Assembly (NCBI GenBank): GCA_028288875.1
Contig: JAQGHK010000110.1
Location: forward strand, 1-9,075
Reading direction: 5' to 3'
Length of the DNA: 9,075 nucleotides
Origin: Phycisphaerales bacterium
GTDB lineage: Bacteria; Planctomycetota; Phycisphaerae; Tepidisphaerales; Tepidisphaeraceae
Shown one piece after another: positions 5,400 through 9,075 of the stretch (its first letter is position 1; each line of letters begins with the position of its first letter). A model generated the notes under the pieces. It was not told where the DNA came from. It ran no database searches and saw only the letters and a list, made by a program, of their open reading frames with translations. A program made the translations under genes and the position numbers.

Positions 5400-6461
5400 T
5401 CAAGCCAGCCCGAGATCCTCATAAATCGCGGCGTTGATCTCGTTCTGCCGCTGCTGGTGTTTGGGCTCGCCCGGCATGCCGTTGACGACCCAGGCGACGA
5501 CGAGGCCGTGGGCCGGGTCGGCGAAGGCGCAGCCGCATTGGTTGCCGCTGTGGCCGAAGGTGGCATCGCTGGCGTGGGGGCCGTAGCCGTAGGTTTCGCC
5601 CCCGCCGTTCACTGCGCCGTAGCGTTTGCTGTCGAGCTTCAGGCCCCAGCCCCAGTCGATCGTCTGTTTGAAGGTTTCGTCGAACATGCCCTCGCGCTGG
5701 CGGGCGATCATCTGGCGGGAAAGCTCCGGCGGAAGCAGCCGGCCGTCGTGATCCAGCAGGCTTTGATAGACGGCGGCAAGGTCTCGCACGGGGCCGCGGG
5801 CGTTCGCGCCGGGGCGGGGAACGATGATGCCGTCGGGCTGATTGCCCGGAAAATCCGGCGTGACGATGGCCAAGTGGTCCCCGAGGGCTTCGGCCTCCGC
5901 CATGGTCATACCGACGCTGCTGTCGCGGGCGCCGACGGGCTCCAGCACCCGCTCGCGGACGTAAACGTCGAAACTTCGCCCGTCGAGGCGGCGGATCAGC
6001 TCGCCTAGGAGGAACCAGCTGCTGCCGACGTGGTAGCCGGCTTTTTCGCCCGGCGTCCAGCCCGGTTCCTGCCGCAGGGCCCAGATGCGGCGAAGAATCG
6101 CCTCCCACGGCCCCGGGGCGAAGTTATTCAGCGGTCCGCGGAAGCCGGCGGTGTGGGTCAGGATGTGGCGGACCGTGATGGCCGCCTTCCCCAGGAGCCC
6201 GAATTCCGGAATGACCTCGGCCACGCGGGTATCAAGCGTGATCGTCCCGGCGACCACTTGTTGCAGGATGGCGATGGCCGCCAGCGGTTTGCCGGCGCTC
6301 ATCCAGAGTTGAACCGAGTCCGGCGTCATCAAAACGCCGGGTCGGGCATTGCCGAAGGCCTCGTCGCAGAGGGTCTTCCCGTGCAGGCGGACGGTGAACT
6401 GCCCGCCCGGATGAAGGCCGGCTTCGATTCCGCGATGAAATACTTCGAGTGACTTTTTCAT
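5400..6461 (-). CDS. Beta-lactamase-fold serine hydrolase (class C/esterase-like, PF00144-type)
   Basis: A 353-residue protein of the beta-lactamase/penicillin-binding serine hydrolase superfamily. The catalytic S-x-x-K is SAGK (S55, K58). The second motif is Y143-H-V, as in EstB-type esterases, where Tyr-x-Val takes the place of the Y-x-N of true class C enzymes. The third motif is H304-S-G in FGHSGNQCG. VRHILTHTAGF (98-108) and LLGELIRRLDG (151-161) are typical of the family. There is no signal peptide or membrane segment, so a cytoplasmic esterase or peptidase is more likely than a secreted beta-lactamase. Substrate unknown. The ATG at 6461 is followed by MKKSLEVFHRGIEAGLHPGG, the normal start of the fold. 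The DtxR-family gene follows after 33 bp, probably in the same transcript. Its promoter must be in the gap shared with the flagellin gene. Confidence 0.88.
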   Translation of the reverse strand: MKKSLEVFHRGIEAGLHPGGQFTVRLHGKTLCDEAFGNARPGVLMTPDSVQLWMSAGKPLAAIAILQQVVAGTITLDTRVAEVIPEFGLLGKAAITVRHILTHTAGFRGPLNNFAPGPWEAILRRIWALRQEPGWTPGEKAGYHVGSSWFLLGELIRRLDGRSFDVYVRERVLEPVGARDSSVGMTMAEAEALGDHLAIVTPDFPGNQPDGIIVPRPGANARGPVRDLAAVYQSLLDHDGRLLPPELSRQMIARQREGMFDETFKQTIDWGWGLKLDSKRYGAVNGGGETYGYGPHASDATFGHSGNQCGCAFADPAHGLVVAWVVNGMPGEPKHQQRQNEINAAIYEDLGLA

Positions 6462-6572
6462 AATTCCGCGGCGGCAAGGTTCGATAACTCGAAGGGATTT
6501 AGCGCCGGTTCTGCGCGGGTCTGATAAGAGCGCCGTCCGGCGATGGAAGTCGATTCAACGCGGTCCGCGGGG

Positions 6573-6597
6573 TCAAAAACGCGGGTCCGGCCGATAA
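6573..6597 (+). promoter_or_regulatory. Candidate sigma-28 (FliA) flagellar promoter
   Basis: GCCGATAA at 6590-6597 is identical to the enterobacterial FliA -10 consensus. The upstream TCAA (6573-6576) resembles the TAAA core of the -35, but the spacing is 13 bp instead of the usual 15, so the -35 is weak. Transcription would start near 6604, giving a leader of about 320 nt before the flagellin ATG. Other GATAA boxes occur at 6483 and 6523. Confidence 0.42.
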
Positions 6598-6665
6598 GGC
6601 ATATCCGGATTTGCCTGCACAACCCATCTAAAGTGACCCCGTCTCCCCCGTCGATTCTCCCTAAG

Positions 6666-6835
6666 TCAGGTTCCTGCAGCAAGGTCGCTGCGGGGCTGGG
6701 ACAGGTTGCCGGTGCCAAGGTGGCACTCAGGTTCAGTTCGGGAAAGGAGGCAGCCACAAGTCTGTATGAAGTTGGAAACGATTGTGAGCTGCTGAAGGGT
6801 GATCCCTTCTCCCCAGTAGCCCGAGTATTGAAGGG
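6666..6835 (+). ncRNA. Candidate structured leader RNA of flagellin mRNA
   Basis: Hairpins visible by eye: P1 6673-6680 with 6687-6694 (8 bp, loop AAGGTC); P2 6712-6716 with 6722-6726 (5 bp); P3 6750-6759 with 6782-6792 (10 bp, one bulged A), capped by a GAAA tetraloop hairpin (6771-6774 with 6779-6782 as an alternative tip); P4 6794-6799 with 6804-6809 (6 bp, loop TGAT). Competing pairings exist. GCUGCU (6788-6793) can leave P3 and pair with AGUAGC (6815-6820), extending P4 to 12 bp with a UCCCC bulge. CCCUUC (6804-6809) can pair with GAAGGG at either 6794-6799 or 6830-6835. GUGGC (6720-6724) can pair with GCCAC (6753-6757). The sequence does not match any riboswitch consensus I know. A regulatory RNA is an inference from structure and position. 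Confidence 0.4.
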
Positions 6836-6896
6836 AAGAGTTTCGCCGAGTCAACAACACTAACGCCCGGACCGCAGATCCCGGCAATCCTGACTA

Positions 6897-6920
6897 GGTC
6901 GGAACCGTCTACGGAAAGAC
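6897..6920 (+). promoter_or_regulatory. Tandem GGA-loop hairpins at the flagellin ribosome binding site (CsrA-like sites)
   Basis: GGU-CGGA-ACC (6897-6906) and GUCU-ACGGAA-AGAC (6907-6920) are adjacent small hairpins, each with GGA in its loop. The second loop contains the ANGGA core and the GGAAAG Shine-Dalgarno sequence (6913-6918), 5 nt before the ATG at 6924. GGA displayed in loops at or beside the ribosome site is the hallmark of CsrA/RsmA binding, and flagellin mRNA is a known CsrA target (the Bacillus hag/FliW/CsrA system). No csrA or fliW is in this window. Confidence 0.45.
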
Positions 6921-6923
6921 ATC

Positions 6924-8324
6924 ATGAGCAGAATCAACACCAATGTTGGCTCGCTGATCGCCCAACGGGCGCTTACGAGCAACCAAGCAACGCTGAACAC
7001 GAGCCTGGAGCGGCTCAGCACCGGTCTGAAGATCAACTCGGGTAAGGATGATCCCGCAGGTCTGATCGCGTCCGAAAGCCTTAAGAGCGAGCAGGCCGGC
7101 ATCACGCAGGCCATCAGCAACGCTCAACGCGCCGACAACGTCGTCAGCACCGCCGAAGGTGGTCTGGGCGAAGTCAGCGGTTTGATCACGCAGCTGTCCA
7201 GCCTGGTTAACGCCTCGGCGAACAGCGGCGGCCTGAGCACCGATGAGACCAACGCTAACCAGCTGCAGGTCGACTCGATCCTCTCCACCATCAACCGCAT
7301 CGCCGGCACGACCTCGTTCAACGGCAAGAAGCTCCTGAACGGCACGCTCGACTACCACACCAGCGGTGTGGCCAGCACGTCGATCCAGGACCTGCATGTG
7401 AACTCCGCTCGTCTGGGCAGCGCCTCGGCCGCGACGGTTGACGTCAAGGTCATCGCCGCCGCCAGCGCCGCGACGGTCAGCTACACCGGCGGCACGCTCG
7501 CCAGTGCAGCGACTCTCGAAATCGGCGGTAACGCCGGTGTCGAACAGTTCACCTTCGGTTCCGGTGCGACGGTCAGCTCGATCGCCACGGCGGTCAATGC
7601 CCAAGCCGATGTGACCGGCGTCAGCGCCAGCGTCACCGGTGGCAACATCACGCTGTCGTCCAAGACGACCGGCTCCAGCCAGTTCGTCAGCGTTCGCGCC
7701 GTCAGCGGCACGTTCACGACGGACAAGACCCGCGACGAAGGCAGCAACGCCACCGTCACGGTCAATGGCGCGGTCGCCACGACCGACGGCAAGAACGTCA
7801 GCTACCGCTCGAGCGGTCTGGACGTCGACTTCACGCTCAGCGACACCGCGAACGCGGCTGCTCAGACGAGCACGTTCAAGATCACCGGCGGCGGGGCGAC
7901 CTTCTCGCTCGGCAGCAAGGTGAACTACGGCGACCAGGCCAGCATCGGCATCGGGTCGGTCACGACCGGCAGCCTCGGGTCCAAGGACCTGGGTTACCTC
8001 AACTCGCTGGGTTCGGGCTTCGACAACAACCTGTCGAGCGACAACCTGGCAACGGCCCAGAAGATCGTCGACAAGTCCGCCAACCAGGTCAGCACGCTCC
8101 GCGGCCGCCTGGGTGCGTTCCAGAAGTACACCATCGGTGCGACCATCAGCAACCTGGGTGTGGCTCTCGAGAACGTCTCGGCGAGCAAGAGTGCGATCAC
8201 CGATACGGACTTCGCTTCGGAAACCGCGAACCTCACCCGTTCGCAGATTCTGAGCCAGGCCGCCCAGACGGTACTGAGCCAGGCCAACTCGGCCCCGCAG
8301 TCCGCCCTGCGTCTGCTTCAATAG
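6924..8324 (+). CDS. fliC: Flagellin
   Basis: A 466-residue flagellin, the subunit of the flagellar filament, exported by the flagellar type III apparatus. The conserved N-terminal D0/D1 region (1 to about 140) begins MSRINTNVGSLIAQRAL and contains LERLSTGLKINSGKDDPAGL and the SFNGKKLLNG turn (131-140). The C-terminal D1/D0 region (about 365-466) contains LGAFQKYTIGATISNL and ends SALRLLQ. The middle (about 165-353) is rich in Ala, Ser, Thr and Gly; residues about 197-258 (from TLEIGG to SQFVSV) look like a flagellin/hook-IN repeat, a surface-exposed D2-like domain. The segment matching the TLR5-recognised site of enterobacterial FliC reads ITQLSSLVN and lacks the key arginine. Codon use is strongly biased to C-ending codons, as expected for a very highly expressed gene. 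A clear GGAAAG site precedes the ATG and a strong terminator follows the stop. Confidence 0.97.
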   Translation: MSRINTNVGSLIAQRALTSNQATLNTSLERLSTGLKINSGKDDPAGLIASESLKSEQAGITQAISNAQRADNVVSTAEGGLGEVSGLITQLSSLVNASANSGGLSTDETNANQLQVDSILSTINRIAGTTSFNGKKLLNGTLDYHTSGVASTSIQDLHVNSARLGSASAATVDVKVIAAASAATVSYTGGTLASAATLEIGGNAGVEQFTFGSGATVSSIATAVNAQADVTGVSASVTGGNITLSSKTTGSSQFVSVRAVSGTFTTDKTRDEGSNATVTVNGAVATTDGKNVSYRSSGLDVDFTLSDTANAAAQTSTFKITGGGATFSLGSKVNYGDQASIGIGSVTTGSLGSKDLGYLNSLGSGFDNNLSSDNLATAQKIVDKSANQVSTLRGRLGAFQKYTIGATISNLGVALENVSASKSAITDTDFASETANLTRSQILSQAAQTVLSQANSAPQSALRLLQ

Positions 8325-8380
8325 TCGCGGTCGCCATGGATCGGCAACCGAAACGGGACCCTTTCCCGATAATGAACCCG

Positions 8381-8416
8381 CCCGCCCCCGGTGAACAGCC
8401 GGGGGCGGGTCGTTTT
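8381..8416 (+). terminator. Rho-independent terminator of flagellin
   Basis: An 11-bp GC-only stem (8381-8391 with 8399-8409) with a 7-nt loop TGAACAG is followed by TCG and TTTT (8413-8416), 56 bp after the flagellin stop. A weaker hairpin CGGGA/TCCCG (8354-8358 with 8364-8368) lies just upstream. On the other strand the stem is not followed by a T-run, so it should act mainly on flagellin transcripts. Confidence 0.9.
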
Positions 8417-8433
8417 ATATGGCAGATGGGCGT

Positions 8434-9075
8434 TTACTTGGCTTTCCGCGTTGTTGGCGGCGCCTTCGGCGCCACCGTGCCGACCTGAATCTGCCCCACG
8501 CGCGGGCCCCGGGTGGGTGTCGTCGCACGGATCGTCCGTCCGTCATCCAATTTGCCGGTTACTGCGAGGGGAACCGTCGTCGCGCCCTTGGGTGGAAACT
8601 CGAATTCCAGTTTCACGCCCATCTTCTGCACGGCCGTCGTCAAACTGACACAATCGGTCGCCAGGCCGGGGGGAAGCGCGTCGGCCGGGGCTGACTTCGC
8701 GGATTTGTCCTTGATGGCGGCGACCAGCTCGTCGATCGTCGTGAAATACTGCTTCTGCGAGGCCGCCCGCGCCGCGTAGTTGGCCAGCATCCGGACGGCG
8801 GCCTCGGAATAAACGACAGGCGTTGGATTGGTCGGTTGGCTGGTCCACCACGCCTCCCACTGTTTTTCAAAGCCCTCGGCCGAGCCGAACGACTCCTGCC
8901 ATGCCAACTTCCATTGCTTGCCACGGCTCAGGGCAATCATGAACTGCGTAAACGGCTTCTGATATTTCCCGTTGTCCGCATGCGCGAGGAACTGCACCAT
9001 GGCCCACGCCTGGTCGTAGTTTTCGCCTTTCATTTCCTTGTTCCACTGTTCGTGGCTAAGCGCCATCATCGCGTC
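8434..9075 (-). CDS. DUF1570-like protein, C-terminal part (partial, runs off right edge)
   Basis: The reading frame is open from the TAA at 8434-8436 to the window edge, giving 213 residues; codons continue past the in-frame ATG at 9069, so the true start is probably beyond the window. The segment YDQAWAMVQFLAH, then GKYQKPFTQFMIALSRGKQW, then FGSAEGFEKQWEAWW matches the pattern at the end of DUF1570/gluzincin-like domains common in planctomycetes, where a zinc HExxH motif would lie upstream, outside this window. Residues about 85-213 form a separate tail with a predicted mixed alpha/beta part and a Pro/Thr/Lys-rich end (PKAPPTTRKAK). No catalytic residues are visible in this fragment. It is convergent with flagellin, and their stops are 109 bp apart around the flagellin terminator. 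Function unknown; possibly an exported metalloprotease-like protein, by family. Confidence 0.68.
   Translation of the reverse strand, partial: DAMMALSHEQWNKEMKGENYDQAWAMVQFLAHADNGKYQKPFTQFMIALSRGKQWKLAWQESFGSAEGFEKQWEAWWTSQPTNPTPVVYSEAAVRMLANYAARAASQKQYFTTIDELVAAIKDKSAKSAPADALPPGLATDCVSLTTAVQKMGVKLEFEFPPKGATTVPLAVTGKLDDGRTIRATTPTRGPRVGQIQVGTVAPKAPPTTRKAK

Larger units (their letters stand above)
6462..6923. other. 462-bp gene-free divergent regulatory region upstream of flagellin
   Basis: The gap separates the minus-strand serine hydrolase from the plus-strand flagellin. Near the hydrolase start is a small inverted repeat TTCGA-TAAC-TCGAA (6480-6493) that could be an operator. The middle holds a sigma-28-like -10 box (6590-6597). 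The right part (about 6660-6920) is dense in hairpins and looks like a structured 5' untranslated leader. The direct repeat TCAGGTTC occurs at 6666-6673 and 6727-6734, and TGAAGGG at 6793-6799 and 6829-6835. A 106-codon open frame at 6543-6863 is not convincing as a gene. Confidence 0.7.

Noticed and set aside
4842..6008. A 388-codon plus-strand open frame across the regulator and serine hydrolase
   Set aside because: It is a shadow of two genes with clear motifs on the minus strand and spans their junction; the product has no recognisable family features.
6721..6736. A sigma-54-like promoter (TGGCAC followed by TTCA) upstream of flagellin
   Set aside because: The -24 half is perfect, but the invariant GC of the -12 element is missing (CA at the required spacing), and the TGGCAC is used in a hairpin. 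A second candidate at 6697-6709 has spacing 2 bp too short.
6727..6757. Resemblance to the SRP RNA domain IV motif (TCAG, GGGAAAGGA, then GGCAGCC)
   Set aside because: The tetraloop closing pairs and the strictly conserved AGCAG side of the symmetric loop do not match, the apical loop has extra bases, and no long enclosing helix is found. Likely chance similarity.
6664..6835. Fragments resembling cobalamin or c-di-GMP riboswitches (for example AGTCAGGTTCCTGC and AGCCCGAGTA)
   Set aside because: The core elements of either class are absent or in the wrong order and spacing, so no known riboswitch can be claimed.
6543..6863. A 106-codon plus-strand open frame in the flagellin upstream region
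   Set aside because: It has no ribosome site, overlaps the promoter-like box and the hairpin-rich leader, and its composition does not suggest a fold. The RNA-structure explanation fits better, although conservation in relatives could reopen it.
6909..8321. A 470-codon open frame antisense to flagellin
   Set aside because: It mirrors the flagellin frame almost end to end, is composed of Arg/Gly/Val/Asp-rich low-information sequence, and is explained by the C-ending codon bias of flagellin leaving few stops on the opposite strand.

Overview
This window looks like chromosome from a GC-rich, flagellated Gram-negative bacterium, most likely a planctomycete (Phycisphaerae-like). That placement is inference. 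It rests on the DUF1570-type protein at the right end, the general lack of clear Shine-Dalgarno sequences, a repeat-encoded VPSPGTPGEG protein tail, and LPS-core genes next to a flagellin. No rRNA or other marker is present to confirm it.

Layout. Positions 1-1774 (minus strand) carry a tight operon: purU (formyl-THF deformylase), then a WaaP-family LPS core kinase overlapping it by 4 bp, then the first 33 codons of a family-4-like glycosyltransferase running off the left edge. Divergent from it are purK (1898-3019), a class I SAM methyltransferase (3097-3801) and inorganic pyrophosphatase ppa (3913-4458), which ends in a strong intrinsic terminator. Convergent with ppa on the minus strand are a beta-lactamase-fold serine hydrolase (5400-6461) and, 33 bp downstream, a DtxR/MntR-family metal-dependent regulator (4659-5366). 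A 462-bp gene-free region then leads into a 466-aa flagellin (6924-8324) with its own terminator. The window closes with the C-terminal part of a DUF1570-like protein (minus strand, 8434-9075).

Functional themes are cell envelope (glycosyltransferase, WaaP kinase), one-carbon and purine metabolism (purU and purK, divergently transcribed; ppa removes pyrophosphate), metal-responsive regulation, and motility. No single new multi-gene system is evident.

The most interesting signals are non-coding. (1) The flagellin leader, about 320 nt if transcription starts at a sigma-28-like -10 box (6590-6597), contains several strong hairpins with mutually exclusive pairings. It ends in two small hairpins that display GGA in their loops, the second holding the Shine-Dalgarno sequence; this is the layout expected for CsrA control of flagellin translation. 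(2) Three consecutive intergenic gaps (1789-1882, 3016-3096, 4526-4692) are each occupied by a different inverted-repeat element. Two of these elements supply the stop codon of a neighbouring gene, and one has added about ten residues to the DtxR-family regulator.
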